A stretch of 64,000 bases of DNA, taken from assembly GCF_014750685.1 (NCBI RefSeq), contig NZ_JAAXGE010000001.1, forward strand, positions 248,001 through 312,000. The letters run 5' to 3'. Below the pieces are notes generated by a model. It had not been told where the DNA came from, ran no database searches, and worked only from the letters and a program-made list of their open reading frames with translations. Below are positions 33,727 to 43,900 of the stretch, piece by piece. Source of the DNA: Bacteroides sp. GM023. GTDB taxonomy: Bacteria > Bacteroidota > Bacteroidia > Bacteroidales > Bacteroidaceae. Positions within the stretch are counted from its first letter, which is position 1, and every line of letters starts with the position of its first letter. The position numbers and the translations under genes are program-made.

Positions 33727-35952
33727 ATGAAAAATATATTTCCTCATTATACCCAACTGGATTTAATGGATTGCGGTCCTACTTGCCTGCGTATGATTGC
33801 TAAATTTTACGGCCGCAACTTCAGTTTGCAGTTTCTAAGAGAACAATGTTTCATTACACGTTTGGGAGTATCCATGCTTGGTATTAGTGATGCGGCAGAA
33901 CATATTGGATTTCGGACAATGTATGTGCGGAGTGATTTTGGACGTCTTGTAAAAGAAGCTCCTTTGCCTTGTGTTCTGCATTGGAATCAGAACCATTTTG
34001 TAGTATGTTATGGTATCAAGAGAAAAAAGTCTCTTTTCTCGGGTCGTTATCAATATAAGATTAAGATTGCAGACCCTATGGGAGAGAAATATGAGATGGA
34101 CGAAACAGAGTTCAAAAGATGTTGGATTAGTACCAAGGTAAATGGTAAAGAAACTGGCACTGCATTGTTGTTGACTCCCAGCCCTGAGTTTTATGAATAT
34201 GAATTTGATGATGATAAGAGAGTTAAGGGATTTCGATATTTTTTTAGCTATTTAGTACCTCATAAAGCACAATTCCTTCAATTAATGGCAGGAATGCTGA
34301 TCGGTACTATTCTATCTTTAATAGCTCCTTTTTTAACACAATCAATTGTAGACCAGGGGATTGGTAATAACGATTTGGACTTTATCACATTGATACTGAT
34401 TGCACAAGTTATCATTTGTGTTACTTCTATGTTGGTGGGATTTATCCAATCGTGGATCTCGCTATATGTTAATGCGCAAATCAATATCTCGCTCATTTCT
34501 GATTTCCTAAGTAAGCTGATGAAATTACCCTTGCGTTTTTTTGACACCAAAAACATAGGAGATATATTACAACGTATAGGCGACCACGATAGGATTGAAG
34601 ACTTTCTTACTGGTTCATCTCTGACAACTTTCTTCTCGCTTGCTAATTTTTTTATTTTTGGAGGAATTATGGCTTACTACAATATGGAGATTCTAACGGT
34701 CTTTTTGATTGGCAATATCTTTTATGTAGTATGGATATTATTGTTTATGAGATATAGGCGTAAATTAGATTATCGCAGATTTGCCCAAGCTTCTGCTGAA
34801 CAGGGGAACTTATTTGGACTCATTACTTGTATGCAGGACATAAAACTCAATAACTGTGAACATCAACAACGTTGGAAATGGGAGAGAATTCAAATAAAAC
34901 TATTTAAGATTGGAGTGCAAGGAGTGACATTAGGACAGATACAAACGGTGGGCTCTTTGTTTTTTTCGCAGATAACATATGTCTCTATTTCCTATATTTC
35001 CGCAAAGCTGGTCGTCAATGGTGAAATAACATTGGGAATGATGATGGCTATTAGTTACATCATTGGGCAATTGTCAGGTCCTATCGGGCAATTTTTAGGA
35101 CTGACTCATTCGCTTCAAGATGCAAAAATAAGCCTGGAAAGATTGAATGAAATTCACAACAAGGAGGATGAAGAGGAAAACATATCAGATAAACTGGCGG
35201 AACTTCCGGTATGCAGGGATATTTGCTTCAAAAACGTATCATTCAGTTATAGTGGCTCTGAAAGAGATTATGTACTTGATAATTTGTCATTGAAAATTCC
35301 ACATAATAAGGTGACTGCCATTGTTGGAGTGAGTGGAAGTGGTAAAACTACCATCGTGAAGCTGTTACTTGGATTTTATACGATTCAGAAAGGGGAAATA
35401 ACAATAGGAGATATTTTGCTGGACTCGATAAATCCGCATTTGTGGAGACGTAAAGTTGGTGCCGTATTGCAGGAAAGTACTCTGTTCTCAGATACAATAG
35501 CTTATAATATAGCCCCTGGAGAGGAAAATATTGATAAAAAGAGATTGGTACATGCGGCGCAACTTGCCAATATAAAAGACTTTATAGATTCATTGCCTTT
35601 AAAATACAATACTAAAATAGGAATGGAAGGTTCGGGAGTCAGTCAGGGACAAAGACAGCGATTGCTTATAGCAAGGGCTATTTATAAGAATCCGGATTTT
35701 ATGTTTCTTGATGAAGCTACCAATTCTTTGGATTCTATCAATGAAAAAACAATTATAAACAATCTCAATCAAGTCTTTGAAAACAAGACTGTTGTCATAA
35801 TAGCCCATCGACTGAGTACTGTTAAGTTTGCTGATAATATCATCGTACTTGATAAGGGAGGAATCATAGAGGAAGGCAATCATAGAGAATTGATTGAGAA
35901 GAAAGGAGAGTATTATAATTTGATTAAAAACCAGTTAGAATTAGATGCCTGA
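33727..35952 (+). CDS. C39 peptidase-containing ABC exporter (PCAT)
   Basis: 741 residues with three parts. The N-terminal C39 peptidase (1-150) has catalytic Cys16 in MDCGPTCL, His90 in NQNHFVV and Asp116 in ADPMG. A six-helix membrane domain follows (about 170-460). The ATPase has Walker A GVSGSGKTT, signature GVSQGQRQRLL and Walker B FMFLDEATNSLD. It cleaves leaders after Gly-Gly and exports the remainder across the inner membrane. The catalytic Cys is intact, so leader removal from the precursor at 29434 is expected. The adaptor gene downstream overlaps its last codons by 8 bases, showing tight coupling. No TolC-like outer-membrane partner is in the cluster; a shared one would be needed. 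Confidence 0.94.
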   Translation: MKNIFPHYTQLDLMDCGPTCLRMIAKFYGRNFSLQFLREQCFITRLGVSMLGISDAAEHIGFRTMYVRSDFGRLVKEAPLPCVLHWNQNHFVVCYGIKRKKSLFSGRYQYKIKIADPMGEKYEMDETEFKRCWISTKVNGKETGTALLLTPSPEFYEYEFDDDKRVKGFRYFFSYLVPHKAQFLQLMAGMLIGTILSLIAPFLTQSIVDQGIGNNDLDFITLILIAQVIICVTSMLVGFIQSWISLYVNAQINISLISDFLSKLMKLPLRFFDTKNIGDILQRIGDHDRIEDFLTGSSLTTFFSLANFFIFGGIMAYYNMEILTVFLIGNIFYVVWILLFMRYRRKLDYRRFAQASAEQGNLFGLITCMQDIKLNNCEHQQRWKWERIQIKLFKIGVQGVTLGQIQTVGSLFFSQITYVSISYISAKLVVNGEITLGMMMAISYIIGQLSGPIGQFLGLTHSLQDAKISLERLNEIHNKEDEEENISDKLAELPVCRDICFKNVSFSYSGSERDYVLDNLSLKIPHNKVTAIVGVSGSGKTTIVKLLLGFYTIQKGEITIGDILLDSINPHLWRRKVGAVLQESTLFSDTIAYNIAPGEENIDKKRLVHAAQLANIKDFIDSLPLKYNTKIGMEGSGVSQGQRQRLLIARAIYKNPDFMFLDEATNSLDSINEKTIINNLNQVFENKTVVIIAHRLSTVKFADNIIVLDKGGIIEEGNHRELIEKKGEYYNLIKNQLELDA

Positions 35953-37267
35953 TATGAAGGAGAATGATATTCAAGAGGATGTAGAATTGCGGGATGAAGA
36001 TATCAATCATATCTTTATAAAAACGCCTGGTTGGATACTCCGTTGGGGAATATACCTTATTCTGTTCATAGTGATGTTATTCATTGTCGGTTCGATTGTA
36101 TTTAAATATCCGGATACTATTTCTGCTCCGTTTATAATCACCGGAGTAAACCCACCGGCAAGAGTGAAGGCGAAGCAGTCGGGGTTATTAACGAAGTTAT
36201 ATGTCGTTGATAATCAGAATGTGTCCGAAAACGACTATTTGGCTATTATCGAGAACTCTGCAAAAGAAAAAGATGTATATTACGTTAAATCCTTTATTGC
36301 GGATTTATTGAAAAAAGATACTATGTCTTTTGAACTTCCTATTAAGAAACTTGAACTTGGAGATTTGCAGACTACCTATCTGTCATTTTATCAGGCTCTG
36401 TATAACTATCAACAATTTGAAAATAATAATTATCACAAGAAAAAGATTCAAATCTTAAAAGACCGTATCTTATATAATACAAATTATTATAGTGATTTGC
36501 AGAAGCAGTTATCAGCCAAAAGCGAACAGTTTCTTTTAAAAAGAAAACAATTCAAAAGAGATTCGACACTCTATTACGCAAAGGGAGTTATTTCTGAATT
36601 TAATTTGGAAGATACTAAAGTCGATTATCTCAACGCACGCTTAAATCTGCTTACGACTAATACCGATATTGATAACATTAGGATATCTATGACAGAGATA
36701 CAGGGGTTGCTCATCGATATGGAAAATGATTTTATAGAGAAAGAAAATACTTATTTGGAACAAATAAAGAATCAAGCTCTTGAACTTTCAGCAGAGATTC
36801 AAACATGGGAAATGAATTATGTGCTGAAATCTCCTGTTTGTGGGAAAGTTTCATTTAACAACTATTGGTCTGAACATCAAAATGTTATTGTAGGAGAAGA
36901 TGTCTTTAATATCATACCAGTTAATAATATCCCCATAGTAAAAGCGTTCTTGCCAATGACAAGATCAGGTAAAGTTAAGGTTAATCAGAAGGTCAATTTG
37001 CATTGTGAAAATTTTCCGGATAATGAATTTGGAGTTATAAAAGGGGTTGTAGAAAATATTTCTTTATTGCCGTCTGTTTCAGATAATACAACTGCCTATG
37101 TCGTTGAGATTTCTTTACCTGACGGTTTAATGACAAGTTATAAAAAGGAACTTCCTTATTATCCGGAAATGAAGGGAAAGGCGGAAATTGTAGCGGAAGA
37201 TCTGTCTCTTTTTCAGCGTATCATGCTTCCTCTTAGAAAAATAATAGTCGAAAACATAAGTAATTAG
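35945..37267 (+). CDS. HlyD-family membrane fusion protein of the peptide exporter
   Basis: 440 residues. A short cytoplasmic tail is followed by one membrane helix (about 32-55, WGIYLILFIVMLFIVGSIVF). Then come a lipoyl-like half (KAKQSGLLTKLYV), a long coiled-coil hairpin (about 140-290) and the returning lipoyl/beta-barrel part (LKSPVCGKVSFNNYW, then VKAFLPMTRSGKVKVNQKV). It bridges the PCAT exporter and an outer-membrane channel. Its start overlaps the exporter stop by 8 bases. It is the last gene of the plus-strand cluster and converges with a second glycosyltransferase 13 bases away. Confidence 0.92.
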   Translation: MPDMKENDIQEDVELRDEDINHIFIKTPGWILRWGIYLILFIVMLFIVGSIVFKYPDTISAPFIITGVNPPARVKAKQSGLLTKLYVVDNQNVSENDYLAIIENSAKEKDVYYVKSFIADLLKKDTMSFELPIKKLELGDLQTTYLSFYQALYNYQQFENNNYHKKKIQILKDRILYNTNYYSDLQKQLSAKSEQFLLKRKQFKRDSTLYYAKGVISEFNLEDTKVDYLNARLNLLTTNTDIDNIRISMTEIQGLLIDMENDFIEKENTYLEQIKNQALELSAEIQTWEMNYVLKSPVCGKVSFNNYWSEHQNVIVGEDVFNIIPVNNIPIVKAFLPMTRSGKVKVNQKVNLHCENFPDNEFGVIKGVVENISLLPSVSDNTTAYVVEISLPDGLMTSYKKELPYYPEMKGKAEIVAEDLSLFQRIMLPLRKIIVENISN

Positions 37268-37280
37268 AGTTTATGAATGG

Positions 37281-38105
37281 TCAATGATTTAAACTTTTTC
37301 TACAAAAAATCTCGTAAAACACGTTTAAAATAAGATTGGCGGAAAGTTCATCCCTCTCATTAAATGAAAGTAACTGTTCATATAGATAAACTATGGATTC
37401 ATCATTATGGGAATAATACTCTATTAAATAGTTTAGTATTTCATTCTGAACTAGAAAAGTTGTTTCTGACTGCTGCTCCTGCTTCTGGTAAGAAATCTGA
37501 TCGGATGAACATCTGTATTTGAGTAATATTTCGGGTATAACCCATATTTTCCCTCCACAGATTGCTATGTCAATCCATAATTTGTAATCTTCTGCATACT
37601 TATAGTTCTTGTATGATAGATTGTGCTCCTCTAAAAAGGATTTTCTTAACATTACTGTAGGATGGGCTATAATATTATATTTTAGCATCTCGATTAGAGG
37701 ATGATCTACAAGACCGGAATAGTTTTCCATAACCTCATCGGACAAACCGAAACGTTGAAGCCAGGAAGAGCATACAACAATCTCTATCTGATTATTCATG
37801 ACTTTTACTTGTTTTTCCAACCTCTTCGGTAGCATCAAATCGTCGCCGTCTATCCGAGCGATATATTTTCCTTTAGCTTCTTTTAGTCCCATATTCAATG
37901 AAGTGATATAATCGTTATGAGGATTGTCTATTAAGCGGATGCGTTGATCTTTGAACAGCTTTATTTTAGTAGAGGTATTGTCTGTGGATCCATCGTTAAC
38001 GATTAATAATTCAAATTCTTTATATGACTGACATAAAATACTTTGGATACATTCTACAACGTACATTTCGCAATTATGAACAACTAATAAAACTGTTACT
38101 TCCAT
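37281..38105 (-). CDS. GT2 family glycosyltransferase
   Basis: 274 residues, cytoplasmic. It has the GT2 fold with VTVLLVVHNCEMYVVECI, LLIVNDGSTDNT and the metal/donor motif ARIDGDDLMLPKRL. No membrane segment. It is convergent with the exporter operon and has its own promoter at 38215-38222. The AT-rich composition matches the island. It could extend a glycan started by the GalNAc-transferase-like enzyme, or it may be an unrelated surface-polysaccharide transferase stranded at the island edge. The acceptor is unknown. Confidence 0.85.
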   Translation of the reverse strand: MEVTVLLVVHNCEMYVVECIQSILCQSYKEFELLIVNDGSTDNTSTKIKLFKDQRIRLIDNPHNDYITSLNMGLKEAKGKYIARIDGDDLMLPKRLEKQVKVMNNQIEIVVCSSWLQRFGLSDEVMENYSGLVDHPLIEMLKYNIIAHPTVMLRKSFLEEHNLSYKNYKYAEDYKLWIDIAICGGKIWVIPEILLKYRCSSDQISYQKQEQQSETTFLVQNEILNYLIEYYSHNDESIVYLYEQLLSFNERDELSANLILNVFYEIFCRKSLNH

Positions 38106-38214
38106 GATGTTTTTTCAATATTTGTTTTTATTCATGTATAGTGCTTTGCTGCTATAAATTTTAGATATCCTTGATAGTTCCTTAATAACTATTGAAACAA
38201 GGCACTTATTCTTA

Positions 38215-38222
38215 CAAAGGTA
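38215..38222 (-). promoter_or_regulatory. Promoter -7 box of the convergent GT2 gene
   Basis: Minus strand reads TACCTTTG (TAnnTTTG), 110 bases before the start codon at 38105. The 233-base gap to gpmA holds nothing else that I can support. Confidence 0.45.
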
Positions 38223-38338
38223 TAATTTTTATCGAAAGAATCATTATTTGTGGGTATTGATAACTATTTATTTTCTAGTGAACTTTGTGAAGAAACAAAA
38301 TGTTGTATATATAAAAAGAAGAAAGGAGATTTATAAGA

Positions 38339-39085
38339 ATGAAAAAGATAGTATTGCTTCGTCATGGAGAAAGTGCTTGGAACAAGGAAAACCGTTTTAC
38401 GGGCTGGACGGATGTCGATCTGACAGAAAAAGGAGTTGCCGAAGCCGAGAAAGCCGGTGTGACGCTGAAAGAATATGGATTCAATTTCGATAAAGCATAT
38501 ACCTCTTATCTGAAAAGAGCTGTAAAGACACTGAACTGTGTGCTTGACAAGATGGACTTGGACTGGATACCAGTCGAGAAAAACTGGCGCCTGAATGAAA
38601 AGCATTATGGTGACTTGCAGGGATTGAATAAAGCGGAAACCGCCGAAAAATATGGTGAAGAACAAGTGCTCATCTGGCGTCGCAGCTACGATATAGCCCC
38701 CAATCCGCTTTCGGAGACAGACTTGCGAAATCCGCGCTTTGATTATCGCTACCACGAAGTACCCGATGCCGAACTACCCCGCACCGAATCATTAAAAGAT
38801 ACCATCGAACGTATTATGCCTTATTGGGAATCGGATATATTTCCGAATTTGAAAACAGCAAATACTTTATTAGTAGTGGCTCATGGCAATAGTTTGAGAG
38901 GTATTATCAAACATCTGAAGAATATTTCGGATGAAGATATCATAAAACTGAACCTGCCTACTGCTGTACCCTACGTATTCGAGTTTGATGAAAACCTGAA
39001 TGTAGCTAATGATTATTTCCTCGGAAACCCGGAAGAAATCAAGAAGCTGATGGATGCAGTAGCAAATCAGGGAAAGAAAAAATAG
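38339..39085 (+). CDS. gpmA: 2,3-bisphosphoglycerate-dependent phosphoglycerate mutase
   Basis: 248 residues, the usual length. The phospho-histidine is His9 in [10 protein letters not shown]. Other family blocks are [43 protein letters not shown], and the second histidine in [10 protein letters not shown]. It interconverts 3- and 2-phosphoglycerate in glycolysis in the cytoplasm. A real Shine-Dalgarno (AAAGGAG, 38322-38328, 10 bases before ATG) is notable for this genus and supports the start. The following genes encode two aldolases, so it stands in a small central-carbon group; fbaB starts 27 bases downstream. Confidence 0.97.
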   Translation: MKKIVLLRHGESAWNKENRFTGWTDVDLTEKGVAEAEKAGVTLKEYGFNFDKAYTSYLKRAVKTLNCVLDKMDLDWIPVEKNWRLNEKHYGDLQGLNKAETAEKYGEEQVLIWRRSYDIAPNPLSETDLRNPRFDYRYHEVPDAELPRTESLKDTIERIMPYWESDIFPNLKTANTLLVVAHGNSLRGIIKHLKNISDEDIIKLNLPTAVPYVFEFDENLNVANDYFLGNPEEIKKLMDAVANQGKKK

Positions 39086-39112
39086 AATAATTACACATTA
39101 AAAATTAAAGTT

Positions 39113-40165
39113 ATGAGTAAAATAGTTGAATTACTAAGAGATAAAGCCGGTTATTACCTGGACCATACTTGCGAAACCATCGATAAGTCACTGATTCATA
39201 TCCCGTCACCCGATACGATAGATAAGATATGGATTGATTCAGACCGAAATATAAGAGTCTTGAATAATCTGCAATCTCTGCTGGGACATGGACGCCTGGC
39301 AAATACCGGTTATGTATCCATACTTCCTGTCGATCAGGATATTGAACATACCGCCGGAGCATCGTTCGCTCCGAACCCGATTTATTTCGACCCGGAGAAT
39401 ATTGTGAAACTTGCTATTGAAGGAGGTTGCAACGGTGTAGCTTCTACATTCGGTATTCTGGGCTCCGTAGCACGTAAATATGCCCATAAAATACCTTTCA
39501 TTGTAAAATTGAACCATAATGAATTGCTTTCTTACCCGAATAGTTTCGATCAGGTGATGTTTGGTACTGTCAAGGAAGCCTGGAATATGGGAGCTGTTGC
39601 CGTAGGCGCAACTATCTATTTCGGTTCGGAACAGAGCCGTCGCCAGTTGGTAGAGATTGCCGAGGCTTTTGAATATGCGCACGAACTTGGTATGGCAACC
39701 ATACTTTGGTGCTATCTGCGTAATAATGACTTCAAGAAAGGTGCTGTGGATTATCACTCTGCTGCCGACCTCACCGGACAGGCCGACCGTTTGGGTGTCA
39801 CTATCAAAGCGGATATTGTGAAACAGAAACTTCCTACTAACAATGGTGGCTTTAAAGCTATCGGCTTCGGTAAGGTTGACGAACGTATGTACACCGAATT
39901 AAGTTCAGACCATCCGATTGATCTTTGCCGCTATCAGGTAGCCAACGGATATATGGGACGTGTAGGATTGATTAACTCCGGCGGAGAATCTCATGGAGAA
40001 TCAGATTTGCGTGATGCTGTTATTACTGCTGTTGTCAATAAGCGTGCCGGTGGTATGGGATTGATTAGCGGACGTAAAGCGTTCCAAAAACCGATGAATG
40101 AAGGTGTAGAATTGCTGAATACCATTCAGGATGTATATCTTGACCCGGAAATAACAATTGCTTAA
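39113..40165 (+). CDS. fbaB: Class I fructose-bisphosphate aldolase (FbaB/DhnA type)
   Basis: 350 residues, the same length as the E. coli FbaB protein. The Schiff-base lysine is probably Lys232 in [13 protein letters not shown]. Family blocks [28 protein letters not shown] and [12 protein letters not shown] (sugar phosphate binding) are intact. It splits fructose-1,6-bisphosphate without metal. It is encoded 27 bases after gpmA and probably shares its transcript. The next gene has its own promoter. Confidence 0.95.
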   Translation: MSKIVELLRDKAGYYLDHTCETIDKSLIHIPSPDTIDKIWIDSDRNIRVLNNLQSLLGHGRLANTGYVSILPVDQDIEHTAGASFAPNPIYFDPENIVKLAIEGGCNGVASTFGILGSVARKYAHKIPFIVKLNHNELLSYPNSFDQVMFGTVKEAWNMGAVAVGATIYFGSEQSRRQLVEIAEAFEYAHELGMATILWCYLRNNDFKKGAVDYHSAADLTGQADRLGVTIKADIVKQKLPTNNGGFKAIGFGKVDERMYTELSSDHPIDLCRYQVANGYMGRVGLINSGGESHGESDLRDAVITAVVNKRAGGMGLISGRKAFQKPMNEGVELLNTIQDVYLDPEITIA

Positions 40166-40190
40166 TCCCGGAAGAATGGAAATTAATTCT

Positions 40191-40198
40191 TATCTTTG
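40191..40198 (+). promoter_or_regulatory. Promoter -7 box of the transaldolase-family gene
   Basis: TATCTTTG, exact consensus, 35 bases before the ATG at 40233. Confidence 0.6.
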
Positions 40199-40232
40199 AC
40201 TATTAGATAGTTAACCATTAAAAATTAGAAAT

Positions 40233-40889
40233 ATGAAGTTTTTTATTGACACAGCCAATTTGGAGCAGATTCAAGAGGCGTATGACCTCGGAGTACTTGA
40301 CGGAGTGACAACCAATCCTTCGCTGATGGCGAAAGAAGGTATCAAGGGTACGCAAAACCAGCGTGAACATTATATCAAGATATGTAAGATTGTCAATGGT
40401 GATGTGAGTGCCGAAGTGATAGCGACCGACTATGAAGGTATGATCCGTGAAGGCGAAGAACTTGCTGCACTCAATCCGCATATCGTAGTGAAAGTGCCTT
40501 GTATTGCCGATGGTATCAAAGCTATCAAGCATTTTAAGGAGAAAAAGATTCGTACAAACTGTACATTGGTCTTTTCCGTAGGACAGGCATTGCTGGCCGC
40601 TAAAGCCGGAGCTACTTATGTTTCACCTTTTGTGGGACGTTTGGATGATATTTGCGAAGATGGAGTAGGACTTGTTGGCGATATTGTACGTATGTATCGT
40701 ACCTATGATTACAAGACGCAGGTACTGGCCGCCTCTATCCGTAATACCAAACATATCATCGAATGTGTGGAAGTGGGAGCAGACGTGGCTACTTGTCCGT
40801 TGAGTGCCATCAAAGGATTGCTCAAACATCCGTTGACCGATTCGGGATTGAAGACGTTCCTTGAAGACTACAAGAAAGTGAATGGCTGA
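40233..40889 (+). CDS. Transaldolase-like fructose-6-phosphate aldolase family protein
   Basis: 218 residues, the short form of the transaldolase family (TalC/FSA). It starts [16 protein letters not shown] and [14 protein letters not shown]; the Schiff-base lysine is Lys87 in [10 protein letters not shown]. The barrel continues with [31 protein letters not shown] (in part). Short family members act either as transaldolase in the pentose phosphate pathway or as fructose-6-phosphate aldolase; the sequence alone does not let me choose. In a bacterium that eats xylan a transaldolase role is plausible. It is monocistronic: own promoter, and a terminator 30 bases after the stop. Confidence 0.92.
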   Translation: MKFFIDTANLEQIQEAYDLGVLDGVTTNPSLMAKEGIKGTQNQREHYIKICKIVNGDVSAEVIATDYEGMIREGEELAALNPHIVVKVPCIADGIKAIKHFKEKKIRTNCTLVFSVGQALLAAKAGATYVSPFVGRLDDICEDGVGLVGDIVRMYRTYDYKTQVLAASIRNTKHIIECVEVGADVATCPLSAIKGLLKHPLTDSGLKTFLEDYKKVNG

Positions 40890-40918
40890 ATTTAAGTGAG
40901 ATGCAATTATATAGTGTG

Positions 40919-40962
40919 GGTGGACATCCATGTAGTATATCTACAGGATGTTCACCTTTTTT
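40919..40962 (+). terminator. Terminator of the transaldolase-family gene, overlapping the end of the convergent regulator
   Basis: Hairpin with arms 40919-40929 (GGTGGACATCC) and 40946-40956, extended inward by TGTAG/CTACA, followed by TTTTTT at 40957-40962. Its distal part overlaps the last codons of the minus-strand regulator. Confidence 0.85.
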
Positions 40963-43900
40963 CTTTTCGCTTCTCTTTATATTGCGTGGGCGTTTCTCCG
41001 GTATATTGCTTGAAAGCGGTACTGAAGTAGCGTGAAGTGGTGAATCCCACTTTCTCGGCAATTTCGGTAAACGTCATTTCTGTTCCGGTGATGAGTACGA
41101 TTGCTTTTTCCATCCGGAACTTATTGATATAATCATTGGCTCCCATATCTGTCAGGGCTTTCAGCTTGTTATAGAGTGAAGCACGGCTCATTCCTATCTC
41201 TTTGCAGATGAAAGTAACATCTAAATCACTGCTATCCAGGTTTTCCTGAATAATCTGATTCAATTTCAACAGGAATGTTTCGTCTGCCTGGCTGAACGTA
41301 CTCTCTTCCGGTGCGGGGATTAATCCTGCGTTCAGATATCTTTTCTTGGTAGACTCCCGATTCTTTAGTCGGTTGCGGATAATTTCCATCAGCATTTCTA
41401 TCTCAAAAGGCTTTGTCAGATAGGCGTCTGCTCCATTCTTGTAACCGCTCAACTGGCTTTGTTTATCATCTCTTGCCGTCAGCAAAATGATAGGAATGTG
41501 GCTGATGGTAATATCTTCCTTGATGTTTTTACAAAGTTCATATCCGTTCATCCGTGGCATCATCACGTCGCTGACAATAATATCCGGGGTATGGCTCTTG
41601 ATAAGTTGTAACGCTTCCACACCGTCCGAAGCAATGATTACCCGTTTGAAATACTCTCCTAGTGACTTTTTCAGGAAATCCGTCAAGTCAGAATTATCAT
41701 CTACTACCAGGATAGTATATGGACTTGTGTCGAAATCATCATTATTGGGTATTTGCTCGTTGCTGTCGTCACTCATTAATTCGTTCAGATATGCTTTGGG
41801 TTGGCAGATAATCTCTTCCGATTTTTGTTTCAACGGCAGTTCAAAGAAGAAGGTAGCACCTGCTTCCTGATTGTCACGTGCACCGATAGAGCCACCGTGC
41901 AGCTCCACCAAAATCTTTGAATACGACAGACCGATACCGGTTCCGCTCTGTTCTCCTGTGCCTTGATAGAAACGGGTGAAAAGTCTTTGTGTATTTACTT
42001 GTTGCAGACCGCTTCCCTGGTCAATGATAGAAATACGTACGCTGCCTTCATTCGCAAGAAGCTCCGAAGTAATCGTTATTTCTGTGTCCTGCGGACTATG
42101 CTTCAGTGCATTGATAAGCAGATTACTCAAGATAATCTCGCATTTGTCCTTATCGAAACTTACTGTTTCTATTTGCGGGTCGAGCTGATAGCGGATGCGT
42201 ACATTCTTTGCTTCCCCTTCACTGGTAAAGTCCTGTGATACGTGCTCAATCCATTTATTGAGGAAGTGCGGCTGTATCTGCAATTTACTTTCGCCGACTT
42301 CCATCTTGCGTACATCGAGCACCATATTTATCAAGTTCTTCATTCGCTGCGATTGCCTGTAAATAGCTTTTATAGGCAGGTATTGTGTCTCTTCGGGAGA
42401 CAGCGATTTCAATATCCGGCTAAGTGGAGCATGTATCAATGTCAGCGGGGTACGCAGTTCATGGCTTATATTAATAAGGAAACGTACTTTTTCTTCATAC
42501 ACCTGTTGTTCGTGCTCCTTCATAGCCCACTTCAGCTTTTCTTCTTTGCGTTTCAGCGTTCTTCGGAAAGTTTCGATGATGGCGGCAGTGATGAAAACCG
42601 CGCAACTAAGGATGAACCACCATGTCCGGTACCAGGGAGGAAGAATTGTTAGCTCCAATACCTGCTGGCTGGGAATCCAACTACCGTCTTTTGCCGTGCA
42701 CGAAGCCATTATTTTATAACTTCCCGGCGGAAGTGAACGTATGGCCAGTTCGGGACTGTAAGATTCAATCTGTTGGTCGTTCAGCCCTTCTATCTGATAG
42801 CGGTACATTTTCTGACGGAAAATATCTTCTTCCCTTGACATGATTCGAATCGTGATATTGCTGTTCCAGGGAGCGGAAATACCTGCCGGATCACCATCTA
42901 TCTCATTATTGACAGATTCTCCGTTGATGACAACATCCGATAATTGTAGTTTGGGAAACTCGCTGGTGGCTAAAGGCAGGTTGCTGTTGATGTGTAGTAA
43001 CCCTTTCACACCACCCATGTAGATGTTTCCCTGCGAACTTAATAAACGGGGCTTGGACAAATATTCATTTTGGATGGCTCCGTCCGATTCGCCGAATAGA
43101 ACGAATTTTTTCTCATTGATTAGCCAGGCGAAAAGCATATTGTCCGTACCTATCCAAACTTTTCCCTGTTGGTCGCATACTAGCAGGGTGACTTCCGTAA
43201 AAAGAGAAGTCGGTATCGGAGTCTGTACTTTGGTAACGGGGTTGTAATGTATCAATCCATAATTGTTGCCTATCCAAAAACTGCCGTATTCGTCCAATGA
43301 AACAGAGTTGATTAGCGTGTCTTTACCACATTGGTACAATGTTTCCAGTCGGTTAGTCCGGTTGTCCAGGCTGAAAATATGTTTCGTGTCGTTCAGATAC
43401 GTATAGTTTTGGTGATTGGTTATCGGTAAGGTGGCACCGATAATATCCAATCCCTGCTGTTCGGTCGCAACACTGAAAGTCTGTTCTTTCAGGTTGTACT
43501 GATAGACATGGTCTCCGAGTAGCAACACGCTGTGAGGAGTATTTTGAAATAGGTTCACCGTTTTTCCCCGGCTTCCGAGACGCGTAGATGTTTCAGTATC
43601 TATTATAATGAACGGAGTTTTCTTGCCGGTTGCCGGATTGAAGACAAATACGCCTTGGGAGAAAATAGAAAGCAGCAGGTTGCCGGAAGTAAAGGGGCTG
43701 ATAGACGCTACCTTATCTTCCCATGTGGTAGGGTAGTGGGTGAATTTCTCCGTGTGGGGATTGAAGAGATTGATACCGCCGCCGTCTGTACCTATCCATA
43801 CTCGGTCGTCCGCTTCCTGATAGAGACTTAGAACGGTGTTGTTACTTAATCCCCGGTCGCTGCCCGGCAATACATCCGTATAAGTTTTCATGGAAACTTC

